In this document: one piece after another, positions 7,612-15,102 of the stretch
Layout: the number at the start of each line of letters is the position of its first letter
Position numbering within the stretch: the stretch's first letter is position 1
DNA from: JADLHS01 sp964594985
Lineage (GTDB): Bacteria > Verrucomicrobiota > Verrucomicrobiia > Limisphaerales > JADLHS01
Reading direction: 5' to 3'
Assembly: GCA_964594985.1 (NCBI GenBank)
Contig: CAZQNQ010000002.1
Coordinates: 310,001-374,000, forward strand
DNA length: 64,000 nucleotides
Notes under the pieces: generated by a model
Database searches by the model: none
Told to the model about the DNA's origin: nothing
Seen by the model: only the letters and a program-made list of their open reading frames with translations
Made by a program: the position numbers and the translations under genes

Positions 7612-10414
7612 GTCTAAGGTCTAAAGCCTGAAGTCCCGAGCGCGCGTCTGCCATCGCCGACTTTAGACTGGAGACTTCAGACTTCAGACTTTTTCGGATC
7701 AGTTTCTGCAAACGATGATTGAGCGCGTCCGCCACGTAAAGATTTCCGCGCGTATCCAGCGCGACGGCCCACGGATTGTTGAACTGCCCCGGCGCGCCGC
7801 CCGCGCCACCGATGATCTCCACCGGCTGACAATTCGCGTCAAAGACTTGAATCCGGCTGTTCCCAAACTCGCAGACAAAAATGTTTCCCGCCTTATCCAC
7901 CGCCACGTCGTAGGGATAACTCAGTTCCCCCGGCTTCGTGCCCGCGCGACCGAACGCGCGCAGGAATTTTCCGTCCGCCGCAAAAATCTGGATGCGGTGA
8001 TTGCACGAATCCGCCACATAAAGCCGGTCCTGCGCATCCACACAAATGCCTTCCGCCCGATTGAATTCCCCGGGGGCGGTGCCGGCCCGGCCGATGACTT
8101 GCAGCAACGTCGCTTCTCGTCCCGGCGCGCCGAGCACCGTCTCGGCGTGTCCCCGTGATTGCGAAGTCTGCGCCGCGAGCGGCGCATCCAAGCGTGCATA
8201 CGGCCACTTCACGTTCTCCCTCTCCCCTTCGGAAGGGGAGAGGGCCGGGGTGAGGGGCGAAATGTTTCCCAACGCTGCGACGGATAGATTCGTACGCGAC
8301 AAACCAAGGGTCTCCGCACCCTTCCCCCTCTCCTGGGGGAGAGGGCCGGGGTGAGGGCGGTCGTTTGAACTAACTTCCCGACTTTGGGCGTTGGATGTTG
8401 AATGTTGGACGTTGGATGTTCCCCCATTCGTCCCCACCGCAAAGCGTTGCACCCTTTCCGCTCCCATGTATTCGCTCACCAGAAATTCCCCGCGCGAATT
8501 CTCCGCAATCCCGCGCGGCAAAATGAAACAACCTTCGTTCGTCCCGCGACAACCCCACTGCGCCACCAGCTTTCCCTCCGGCGTGAAATGATTCACCCGC
8601 TGATAATGCGGTTCGATCACGAGAATGTTGCCGTCGTGATCTCGCCCCATACCCTTCGGCTTGCCGAGTTCGCTCTCGGGCATTTGCCACGTGAGCAGAA
8701 ATTTTCCCTCCGGCGAAAACTTCTGCACGCGCCCCGTCATGTCCACGACAAACACGTTTCCGTTCGTGTCGCACGCGACCGACCGCGGCTTGTTGAACTC
8801 CCCAATCCCAACGCCCCGCGAACCAATCACCTGAGCGCGTCCAAAAAATTTGCTCGGCAACGCCGCTTCGTGCTTCGAGTCCGCAGGTGAACAACCGGCG
8901 AGCGCGACAAATAAAATCGCCGGGGCTGCACTCGTGAGAGTGCGGCCAACGTCACTCGGCTTGCGAGCGGAGAAGAATCGCCGCGTTCGCACGAACGCAG
9001 CCACAACGATTAGCGGCAACACCGCCAACCCCAGCAACACGAGACACAGCGCATTCACCTGCGCCGCGTAGCCGTAGTGCAGCAAATTGAAAATTTTCAG
9101 TGCCAGCGTTTCGCCGCCGGGCGGCTGGATGATCACGATGGATTCCACATCCCAGAGGCAGAGCAGATAAACCACATACCACGCCGCGAACATCTGTGGC
9201 GCAATCTGCGGCCACACCACGAACCGAAATATCTGCCACCGCGATGCGCCTTCCAGTCGGGCCGCGTCCGTTAGATCTGAATCCACGCTTGCGACCGCGT
9301 GCCGCGCCGCCGTCCACGCCAGCGCAAAGTAGCGAATCACCAGCGCCAGCAGCACGATGCCCGCGCTCTGATAAAACGCCGCCAGCCCGGGCCGGTTGAA
9401 AATCTTGATCAGCGCGATGCCGATGAGAACGCCGGGAATGAAGAATGGCAGCCAGGCCAGCGCAGCAGCCAGGTGAGTCAGAATAATGGGATCAGAATGA
9501 TGTGTTTTATTATTCTGATCCCATAATTCTGACCTGCTTTTCCCAAATAAGATTGAGCCGGCAGTCACGACGGTTGCCGCGAGCGCAGCGAACCAGAACG
9601 AATTCCAGATCGGGCCGGCGCTGGCTTCAATTGCGCCCGGAAGGTCGGCCCACGTCCGGGATGCGAAAACAATTTGCCCCAACGGCAAGCCGACAGATAC
9701 GACGCACAACAAAACCGCCAATACGCCGCAGCCGATTCGCCACGTTGAACCGAGCTGGCGACGAAAGACGCTGGCCGACACCGTGCCTTGAATTCTTGGC
9801 CACGCCACCGGCCGCCGTGTGGCCCACGCGAGCAGCAGCACCGGCGCAATCACCAGTGGCACGCTCAAACGCAGCGCAGCCAGCGTGTCGAACTTCGTGT
9901 TGAACTGGACCCACACCTCATCCGGCAGGACTTTCGTTTGCAAGATGGCAGGCACGGCAAAGTTATTTAGCGCGAGCACGAACGTCAGCACTCCGGCCAG
10001 CGCAAGTTCACCTTTGGCCACCGGAATCAGCAACCAGCGCAGGAGCGCAAAGCCGGTCATCGCCGGCTCGCACTCGAACTGCGCCGCCTCCAAACGCCGC
10101 CACGCCGCGAGCGCTGCGAACGATGTGATCGGCCATAGCAGCAACGCCAGAATCCAGATCGTGCCGCCGAGCGAATAAATCTTCAGCGGCAACCAGGCGC
10201 GGAGCGCGCCCGTTTCGCCCAGCAAACTGATCCAGCAATTCGTCACCAGAAACGGCGGCAACGCCAGCGCGACGATGGCCAGCGCGAGGAACACATTCCG
10301 CCACCGCGCCTCCAACGTCGCCAGCCATAGTGCCGCGATGAGGCCGAAACCCAGCGCCAGCGCCGTGGTCGTCCCGGCGAGCAGCAGACTGTTTTGGAGC
10401 AAGTGCCAGTTCAT
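7592..10414 (-). CDS. ABC transporter permease fused to NHL-repeat lipoprotein
   Basis: The frame is continuous for 940 aa but looks like two genes. Residues 1-~500 are a double permease of the FbpB/ThiP iron-thiamine type: hydrophobic spans throughout, with two inner-membrane permease halves around WLLIPVAKGELALAG and VVWPQIAPQMFAAWY. Near residue 515 comes a new signal-like stretch APAILFVALAGC, a lipobox, then NHL repeats (GVGIGEFNKPRSVACD, APGEFNRAEGICVD, KPGELSYPYDVAVD, APGQFNNPWAVALD) that form a beta-propeller. A GTG codon at the end of the permease part (then RTRRFFSARK) could start the lipoprotein separately. Three repeat elements lie in frame inside: 9477-9533, 8324-8420 and 8218-8258. 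The binding protein is just upstream, but no ATPase gene is present. Confidence 0.7.
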   Translation of the reverse strand: MNWHLLQNSLLLAGTTTALALGFGLIAALWLATLEARWRNVFLALAIVALALPPFLVTNCWISLLGETGALRAWLPLKIYSLGGTIWILALLLWPITSFAALAAWRRLEAAQFECEPAMTGFALLRWLLIPVAKGELALAGVLTFVLALNNFAVPAILQTKVLPDEVWVQFNTKFDTLAALRLSVPLVIAPVLLLAWATRRPVAWPRIQGTVSASVFRRQLGSTWRIGCGVLAVLLCVVSVGLPLGQIVFASRTWADLPGAIEASAGPIWNSFWFAALAATVVTAGSILFGKSRSELWDQNNKTHHSDPIILTHLAAALAWLPFFIPGVLIGIALIKIFNRPGLAAFYQSAGIVLLALVIRYFALAWTAARHAVASVDSDLTDAARLEGASRWQIFRFVVWPQIAPQMFAAWYVVYLLCLWDVESIVIIQPPGGETLALKIFNLLHYGYAAQVNALCLVLLGLAVLPLIVVAAFVRTRRFFSARKPSDVGRTLTSAAPAILFVALAGCSPADSKHEAALPSKFFGRAQVIGSRGVGIGEFNKPRSVACDTNGNVFVVDMTGRVQKFSPEGKFLLTWQMPESELGKPKGMGRDHDGNILVIEPHYQRVNHFTPEGKLVAQWGCRGTNEGCFILPRGIAENSRGEFLVSEYMGAERVQRFAVGTNGGTSNVQHSTSNAQSREVSSNDRPHPGPLPQERGKGAETLGLSRTNLSVAALGNISPLTPALSPSEGERENVKWPYARLDAPLAAQTSQSRGHAETVLGAPGREATLLQVIGRAGTAPGEFNRAEGICVDAQDRLYVADSCNHRIQIFAADGKFLRAFGRAGTKPGELSYPYDVAVDKAGNIFVCEFGNSRIQVFDANCQPVEIIGGAGGAPGQFNNPWAVALDTRGNLYVADALNHRLQKLIRKSLKSEVSSLKSAMADARSGLQALDLRLETAAN
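8218..8258 (+). repeat. REP-like palindrome (GGGGAGAGGG family) inside the NHL gene
   Basis: CCCTCTCCCC / GGGGAGAGGG hairpin followed by the tail CCGGGGTGAGGGG. Read on the minus strand it codes LTPALSPSEGER inside the NHL domain. One of 14 copies that I count in the window. Confidence 0.9.
8324..8420 (+). repeat. REP-like palindrome plus TTGGATGTT minisatellite inside the NHL gene
   Basis: Positions 8324-8360 hold a second palindrome of the same family in the same orientation, coding PHPGPLPQERG on the minus strand. Positions 8385-8420 hold tandem TTGGATGTT / TTGGACGTT units, coding SNVQHSTSNAQS. Both are in frame with the NHL protein. Confidence 0.85.
9477..9533. repeat. TCAGAATTATGGGATCAGAA hairpin inside the permease
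   Basis: Arms of 22 bp at 9477-9498 and 9512-9533 pair with a single mismatch (left GTCAGAATAATGGG, right arm its complement). The element lies between the two permease halves and codes SELWDQNNKTHHSDPIILT in frame on the minus strand. The type is a known dispersed palindrome in this group of bacteria, often called REP-like. Confidence 0.85.
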
Positions 10415-10416
10415 GT

Positions 10417-10574
10417 GGGTAGCACCCGCGTCCCGCGGGTGGATTTCGGCGTCCCGCCGAAATCGGGGAGGGCGTTTTGTTTGCTGAGGGCCAGATTAAA
10501 TCGAACGTGTTCAGTCACGCGGAGCAGGATTCGGCGGGACGCCGAATCCGACGGGCCGGAGGCCCGTGCTACCC
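10417..10574. repeat. Inverted-repeat element bounded by GGGTAGCAC / GTGCTACCC
   Basis: Outer ends GGGTAGCACCCG and GGCCCGTGCTACCC are inverted. Inside are further palindromes: CCGCGTCCCGCGG, TTCGGCGTCCCGCCGAA and GGATTCGGCGGGACGCCGAA, CGGGCCGGAGGCCCG. It fills the space between the binding-protein gene and the permease gene. Confidence 0.75.
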
Positions 10575-10601
10575 GAACAACCAGTTTGCACTCGCAGACG
10601 T

Positions 10602-11663
10602 TCATCGCAGAAAAATCTCGTTCAATTGTTTGGTGGTCGTTTCCAGATCGCGGAGCAATAAATCCCAATCTGGTTTTAGTGTTGTTGTTTCTTCCGCCAA
10701 AGTTGCGCTTTCGAGCGCATTGGCTTGAACCAGTTTGTCCGCTACTCCCCGGCGTTGGAGATACTCGAATAGGTATTGCGCGCTCTCCGGGTGCGGCGCG
10801 TTACGAACCACAGCGACGGTGTTTGGGATAAGCAACGCCTCGTCCGTAAGCGGCAAGGCGGCAACCGGTAATCCTTCGCGCTGGCTGGCTGCGATGTCGT
10901 CGGAGTCCGTCAGACCAAACCATGCCTCGCCGCGAGCGACTTGTTTCACAACGACGGAATTGCCGTCCACGACGAACGGCTTGTTTGCCGCGAGCGTGCG
11001 ACACCACGCCAGCCACGCCGTTTCCCCCCAGAGTTGTTTCAGCGCGTGGAAGTGCGTGGCGGTAGTACCGAATTGCGGAAAGGCCAACGCCACCTTGCCA
11101 TGCCAGATTTCATTCGTGAGTTCGAGCAGGGATGCCGGAGCGCCGATCTCCCGATCGGCCTGTTTCGTTTCGGGCGTTTCGAGCCGATCAGGAGATCGGC
11201 GCTCCGAAACAAAGTTCGTGTTGATCACAATCCGCCGGCTGCGGTAGCCGAAGGCGGCCCAGCCGTTGGTTTCGCGGAAGACGTTTTGCGCGGCGAGTTG
11301 GCGCGTGCGCATTTCTTCATTGCCCCAGAACACGTCGCACTGCGGGTGGCTGCGTTCGGCGAGCAACCGATTCGCCAGTCCGACAGTTTTTACTGCTTCG
11401 CTGTCATAGACGGCTTTGACCTTGATGCCGGTTTCCTTTTCGAACTCGCGCAGAATCGGCTCGGCATAGACCTGGTCTTGGGCGGCGTAGATGATGACCT
11501 CTTTGTGCGAAAAGGATTTTCTGCAACTGAAGCTGCCCAAGAGTAGTGCGGTTAAAACAGCAACGAGCCCGATGAACAGAAATGGATCAAAGTGGACTAT
11601 CATCCGGAAGAATCGTCGGAGATTCTCTTTGAGATTGTAGGCGGGCTTTTGGCCGTTATTCAC
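10602..11663 (-). CDS. Iron(III)-type ABC transporter substrate-binding protein
   Basis: A GTG start at 11663 gives MNNGQKPAYNLKENL; ATG at 11604 (MIVHFDPFLFIGL) is an alternative that puts the membrane segment at the N terminus and is equally plausible. A hydrophobic stretch (FIGLVAVLTALLLGSFSC) ends in a possible lipobox cysteine. The mature part matches FbpA/FutA-like binding proteins: VIIYAAQDQVYAEPIL, EKETGIKVKAVYDSE, CDVFWGNEE, KVALAFPQFGTTATHF, GLTDSDDIAA, VVRNAPHPESAQYLF. It probably delivers ferric iron, or possibly another oxyanion or thiamine-like ligand, to the permease encoded next. A 69-bp palindrome at 11137-11205 is inserted in frame (residues ~155-177). No ATPase gene is present in the window. 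Confidence 0.8.
   Translation of the reverse strand: MNNGQKPAYNLKENLRRFFRMIVHFDPFLFIGLVAVLTALLLGSFSCRKSFSHKEVIIYAAQDQVYAEPILREFEKETGIKVKAVYDSEAVKTVGLANRLLAERSHPQCDVFWGNEEMRTRQLAAQNVFRETNGWAAFGYRSRRIVINTNFVSERRSPDRLETPETKQADREIGAPASLLELTNEIWHGKVALAFPQFGTTATHFHALKQLWGETAWLAWCRTLAANKPFVVDGNSVVVKQVARGEAWFGLTDSDDIAASQREGLPVAALPLTDEALLIPNTVAVVRNAPHPESAQYLFEYLQRRGVADKLVQANALESATLAEETTTLKPDWDLLLRDLETTTKQLNEIFLR
11137..11205. repeat. GGAGCGCCGATCTCC palindrome inside the binding-protein gene
   Basis: Arms GGAGCGCCGATCTCCCGATC and GATCAGGAGATCGGCGCTCC are inverted around a short spacer. On the minus strand it codes SERRSPDRLETPETKQADRE, out of character with the rest of the protein but in frame. Confidence 0.85.
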
Positions 11664-11680
11664 GCCACCCTCCTTGCCAG

Positions 11681-11723
11681 CCCCTCACCCTCAATCCCTC
11701 TCCCCTTCCGAAGGGGAGAGGGA
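11681..11723 (-). repeat. REP-like palindrome (GGGGAGAGGG family)
   Basis: CCCTCTCCCCTTCC / GGAAGGGGAGAGGG hairpin preceded by CCCCTCACCC. It lies just upstream of the binding-protein gene. The stretch to 11799 holds no gene that I can see. Confidence 0.85.
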
Positions 11724-11799
11724 GGCAGCAAGTAGGCATCGTTCGATGATGCGAAACTGCTTTGCCCATCGGCGCGAGTTTGTTCGATACATTTTCGAG

Positions 11800-12438
11800 T
11801 CATACTTGTGTGCTTGATTTACCCGTCACGGTTCGAGCGTTCACCCTCTCCCCGTCGGACGGGGAGAGGGCAGGGTGAGGGGTTTTCGTCGCAGGCCGAT
11901 CCGGGTTCAATACTCGTGAAGTCACCCGCCGCGCAGGTTTCACATTTCCCGGATGTGGCGCTCGCTCTTGCAGCAGCAGCCACAAATTGTCGCGAACCAC
12001 TTGCGGTTCTTTGCGCAAGCGCCAGTTCCAAATTCGCTTAACTACAATACCGTGATTTGCCAAGAAAGCGTCGCGTCTTGCGTCGTGCTGCTGCTGGCTG
12101 GGATGACCGTGTTGAAAACCGTCGGTCTCCACGATGAGCCGTGCTTCGGCGCAATAAAAGTCGAGTGTGTATTCTCCAAAGGGATGCTGGCGACGAAACT
12201 TGTAGCCCGAGAAACGCTCATTGCGGAGCATTCGCCACAGGAGTTTTTCAGCCCATGAGGATTTTTTGCGAAGGGTCCTGGCGCGGGCGATTTGGGCTTC
12301 CGTTGGCGCGGGGATGCCCCTCACCCCGGCCCTCTCCCCTTCGGAAGGGGAGAGGGGGACAGCTTCGCCACTCGAACACTTTATTTCGCTTCGAGCATCG
12401 TGGGTTTTTGCGAGCTTGGCTGTTGCGGTGTTTGCCAT
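11800..12438 (-). CDS. DUF559 endonuclease-like protein, copy 1
   Basis: The core (residues ~50-165 of the frame) is a DUF559 domain of the Vsr/PD-(D/E)XK nuclease superfamily: KSSWAEKLLWRMLRN, YKFRRQHPFGEYTLDFYC, LIVETDGFQHG, then KRIWNWRLRKEPQVV. The expected catalytic acids are the E of WAEKLLW, D of LDFYC and E of VETDG. The start at 12438 (MANTATAKLAK) avoids overlap with the upstream VWA gene; the true start may be nearer the domain, because the N-terminal ~30 aa and the C-terminal ~40 aa are read-through of flanking palindromes (LSPSEGERAGVRG; HPALSPSDGERV). The gene lies inside a 513-bp unit bounded by inverted palindromes. Biological role unknown. Confidence 0.75.
   Translation of the reverse strand: MANTATAKLAKTHDARSEIKCSSGEAVPLSPSEGERAGVRGIPAPTEAQIARARTLRKKSSWAEKLLWRMLRNERFSGYKFRRQHPFGEYTLDFYCAEARLIVETDGFQHGHPSQQQHDARRDAFLANHGIVVKRIWNWRLRKEPQVVRDNLWLLLQERAPHPGNVKPARRVTSRVLNPDRPATKTPHPALSPSDGERVNARTVTGKSSTQV
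11844..12356 (-). mobile_element. Candidate DUF559 mobile unit 1, bounded by inverted REP-like palindromes
   Basis: Left boundary 11844-11882 (CCCTCTCCCC, GGGGAGAGGG, tail CAGGGTGAGGGG) and right boundary 12317-12356 (CCCCTCACCCCGG, CCCTCTCCCC, GGGGAGAGGG) are inverted with both GTGAGGGG tails pointing inward. Only the DUF559 gene lies between. The second unit at 14400-14941 has the same architecture and nearly the same size, which suggests a discrete element rather than chance. Confidence 0.55.
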
Positions 12439-12461
12439 CTTCAATTCTCTATTCTCAATCC

Positions 12462-14309
12462 TCAAACAGTTCTCCTGTGATACCACCACCACTCGAACAG
12501 CAGTACCGCCAGCCCGATGGCGGCGAGCGTGCGCCAGAGTTCCATGTTGGTGCGTTGGACGGTCGTGGCTTCGACTTTGGTATATTCGCCAAATTTCAGT
12601 TCGTCGCGCGGACGGATGTTGCTTTCGGTGGAGTCGAGCAGGTTGGCGCAGAAGGTGACTTCGTTCGTCCCGGCGCGGAGGTGATATACACCTTGCTTCG
12701 CCGTGTCGCCGAAGACGATTTCATTCGCGCCCTCCACGTTGAGCGTCGTCGTTTTGCCGTCGGGCAGTTTTACTTCGGCGGTTTTCACCGGTTCGGTGAG
12801 CGCGAGGCGGAACGGGTTGCCAGCGGTGACGAGGAGTTGGGAGTTCTTCGCGTTGGCGGGATTGAGCCAGTCCACGGCGTTGGCGATGAAGATCGGGAAC
12901 GACACGCGCAACGGCCAGTTGCTCTCCAGCGGATCGAAGCCCACCCACACGATGCGTTGCCGGCCGAGTTCGCCCGCGACAATGAGCGGCGCTTGGGGCG
13001 CTTCGAGGATCGAGACGGCCCACGGGGGTGTGCCGCCCTTCGGCGTGAGGCTTTGCACGATCTGCACGTTGTCGAAGCTCGCGTAGCGGAGCAGGGGATG
13101 TGTGGATTTCCAGTCCACGATCACCGGCGCTTCCACGGCGACGGTGTTCTCGACCCAGTTCGTGTTTCCGGTGCCAAACGCCAGCACGTTGCCCTGCGGC
13201 CACACGGTCGGCGTGATGCCATCGAGCACGATAAAATCAAAACTCGCGCCGCCATCCGTCAAATCATTCGCCACGGCCAGCCGCACGTTGGTCACGGCAC
13301 GCAGGGCTTTTTCGAGCAACCGATTTCCGCGCGTGACGAGCAAAACGTTCACCGGCTTGGGCAACAAACTTACGATGGACGCTTCATTGTCGGCGGCGAG
13401 ATCGTCCTTGCTGTTGAGGCGCACGGTGAACACGCCATCCTTTTCCTGCGTGGCCTTGAAAACGTGTGGCGCGGTCTGCCCGCCGGGAACGGTGAGCGAA
13501 ACGGTGTTCACGAGCTGGCCGTCGAGCAGGAGTTCGAGATCGGCGCTCATTGAGTTCGACGAAACATTCGCCACGCTGGCGTAGATGGCGCGTTGCGTGG
13601 CGTCCTCGGGATTCGCGCGGGCGTCGAGCGCGGTGATGCCGAGATTGTCCGCGCGCTGACCGACCTTGTGATAGATCAGCGGCAACGCCTTGTTCTCGAA
13701 CTCCGCCAGTTCGGGCACCGCGCCGTCGCTGAAGAGATGAATCTCCGGGTTCAATTTGCGGTCCAGATCGCGGATCAACGACTCGGCCATCTTGAGGGCG
13801 GGGACGAGTCGCGTTGGCGAATCGGATGGCTGACAATTTTCCAGCGCGCGGCGCAACGTGGTTTTGTCCGTGGTGGCGGAAGCGCGGACCTCGGTGTTTG
13901 CTCCGGCGAGAATGACGACCATTTCATCGCTGGTGCGAAGGCTGTCCACCCACCTGAGCGCTTCGGCGCGGGCTTTCTCAAAGCGCGATGGTGTTTCATC
14001 CGTTGCTTGCATGGACGCCGAGCCGTCGAGGATGACGACGCGTTTCTGCGACGGCGTGGCGGTGGTTTTAACGAACGGTCGCGCCAACGCCAGCACCGCA
14101 AGCACGAGCAGGAGGATTTGCAGATAGAGCAACCAGTTCTTCCGCAACTTCTGAAACGGCGCGCTGGCCTGCGTGTCGGCGAGGAACTTTTGCCAGAGCA
14201 GGGTGCTGGAGACCAGCTTTACCACGCGCTTGCGTTTGAGCAGGTAAAAAACAATGACGACGGGGATGGAAGCCGCGAAGGCGAAGGCCAGCGGAGCCAA
14301 GAAACTCAA
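12462..14309 (-). CDS. BatA-type membrane protein with VWA domain
   Basis: I chose a TTG start at 14309: it has an excellent ribosome binding site GGGAGGTG six bases upstream and gives the family-typical N terminus (L)SFLAPLAFAFAASIP followed by a basic stop KRKR. This yields 615 aa. A second span (NWLLYLQILLLVLAVLAL) leads to a VWA domain with the DxSxS site RVVILDGSASMQ. The middle is beta-rich with a GATase-like stretch (FDFIVLDGITPTVW), and a last membrane span (LAAIGLAVLLFEWWWY) closes the protein. Such proteins are encoded with MoxR and DUF58 and probably act with the MoxR ATPase as metal-dependent chaperones of envelope complexes. An AT-richer 38-aa upstream extension is open but unlikely to be translated. 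Confidence 0.85.
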   Translation of the reverse strand: MSFLAPLAFAFAASIPVVIVFYLLKRKRVVKLVSSTLLWQKFLADTQASAPFQKLRKNWLLYLQILLLVLAVLALARPFVKTTATPSQKRVVILDGSASMQATDETPSRFEKARAEALRWVDSLRTSDEMVVILAGANTEVRASATTDKTTLRRALENCQPSDSPTRLVPALKMAESLIRDLDRKLNPEIHLFSDGAVPELAEFENKALPLIYHKVGQRADNLGITALDARANPEDATQRAIYASVANVSSNSMSADLELLLDGQLVNTVSLTVPGGQTAPHVFKATQEKDGVFTVRLNSKDDLAADNEASIVSLLPKPVNVLLVTRGNRLLEKALRAVTNVRLAVANDLTDGGASFDFIVLDGITPTVWPQGNVLAFGTGNTNWVENTVAVEAPVIVDWKSTHPLLRYASFDNVQIVQSLTPKGGTPPWAVSILEAPQAPLIVAGELGRQRIVWVGFDPLESNWPLRVSFPIFIANAVDWLNPANAKNSQLLVTAGNPFRLALTEPVKTAEVKLPDGKTTTLNVEGANEIVFGDTAKQGVYHLRAGTNEVTFCANLLDSTESNIRPRDELKFGEYTKVEATTVQRTNMELWRTLAAIGLAVLLFEWWWYHRRTV

Positions 14310-14399
14310 GCTACACCTCCCGTTTTGGAATTGGAGATTTGCGCTGCAACTCTCGAACAATCCACGACACTCCGACATGCCGAGAGACGGCGGATGATT

Positions 14400-14941
14400 C
14401 CCCCTCTCCTGGGGGAGAGGGTCAGGGTGAGGGTGAGCGTAGAACCATTCTTCTCAAACCGTTTGCACCGCCTTAATCTCCCGCCATGCCAAACACCAAA
14501 CGCGCTCGTGCTCTTCGGAAGAAGCCGACTTGGGCTGAAAAGCTCATGTGGAGTTGGCTGCGTGACCGCCGGTTCAGTGCCTACAAGTTCCGTCGAAATC
14601 ATTCGTGCGGAATTTACTACCTCGACTTCTATTGCATGGAAGCCAGCCTTTCCATTGAGCTTGATGGTGGCCATCATGGGCATCCGACCCAACAAGCGCC
14701 CGATGAGGAACGAACGAAATTTCTCACTTCGATGGGTATCAAGGAGCTTCGCTTCTGGAACGGGCAGTTGCGACGGGAGAAACAGTTCGTCCGAGATGTC
14801 ATTTTCAACGCGCTTCAAGAACGTGCTCCCCACCCCTTGCCGGCTTACACGAGACCGATGACTCCGCTGGATGCAGGAACGAAGAAGAAAAGTTAGTGAG
14901 ACGCTCGCCCTCACCCTGACCCTCTCCCCCAGGGAGAGGGG
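14400..14941 (+). mobile_element. Candidate DUF559 mobile unit 2, bounded by inverted REP-like palindromes
   Basis: The 41-bp ends at 14400-14440 and 14901-14941 are inverted copies with only about three differences, including the hairpin CCCCCTCTCC / GGGGGAGAGGG, the middle GTCAGGGTGAGGG and the inner end GAGCGT. The DUF559 gene at 14486-14896 is the only passenger. The unit is inserted between the DUF58 and VWA genes and runs against their direction. Flanking host duplication was not recognised. Confidence 0.6.
14486..14896 (+). CDS. DUF559 endonuclease-like protein, copy 2
   Basis: This 136-aa protein is a compact DUF559 domain: RALRKKPTWAEKLMWSWLRD, YKFRRNHSCGIYYLDFYC, SIELDGGHHGHPTQQ, ELRFWNGQLRREKQFV, FNALQERAPHP. 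Candidate catalytic residues are the E of WAEKLMW, the D of LDFYC and the E of IELDG, as expected of PD-(D/E)XK nucleases. ATG at 14486 fits the domain start exactly. It shares the same order of motifs with the copy on the other strand at 11800-12438 but is clearly diverged, so the two did not arise by a very recent duplication. Both sit between inverted GGGGAGAGGG-type palindromes, and run opposite to each other. The protein could nick or cleave DNA at the palindromes, or serve repair; neither is shown. Confidence 0.85.
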   Translation: MPNTKRARALRKKPTWAEKLMWSWLRDRRFSAYKFRRNHSCGIYYLDFYCMEASLSIELDGGHHGHPTQQAPDEERTKFLTSMGIKELRFWNGQLRREKQFVRDVIFNALQERAPHPLPAYTRPMTPLDAGTKKKS

Positions 14942-15102
14942 ACAGCTAGCGCGCGTCCCTGATAATAAGGTAGCTGCCTTGCCTGTCGCCACTGGTTGCT
15001 GATTCGCAAAAGGAGCCCAACGAAAAACGCGTTGCCTTCGGTTGCTCAACACGCGGCTTCTCCCGAGGGTGAGGGTGGGCCATATCACTAAATTCGGCTT
15101 CT

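Noticed and set aside
12141..13553. Plus-strand frame opposite the VWA gene
   Set aside because: Starts in the DUF559 region and crosses the palindrome; antisense of a confident VWA protein.
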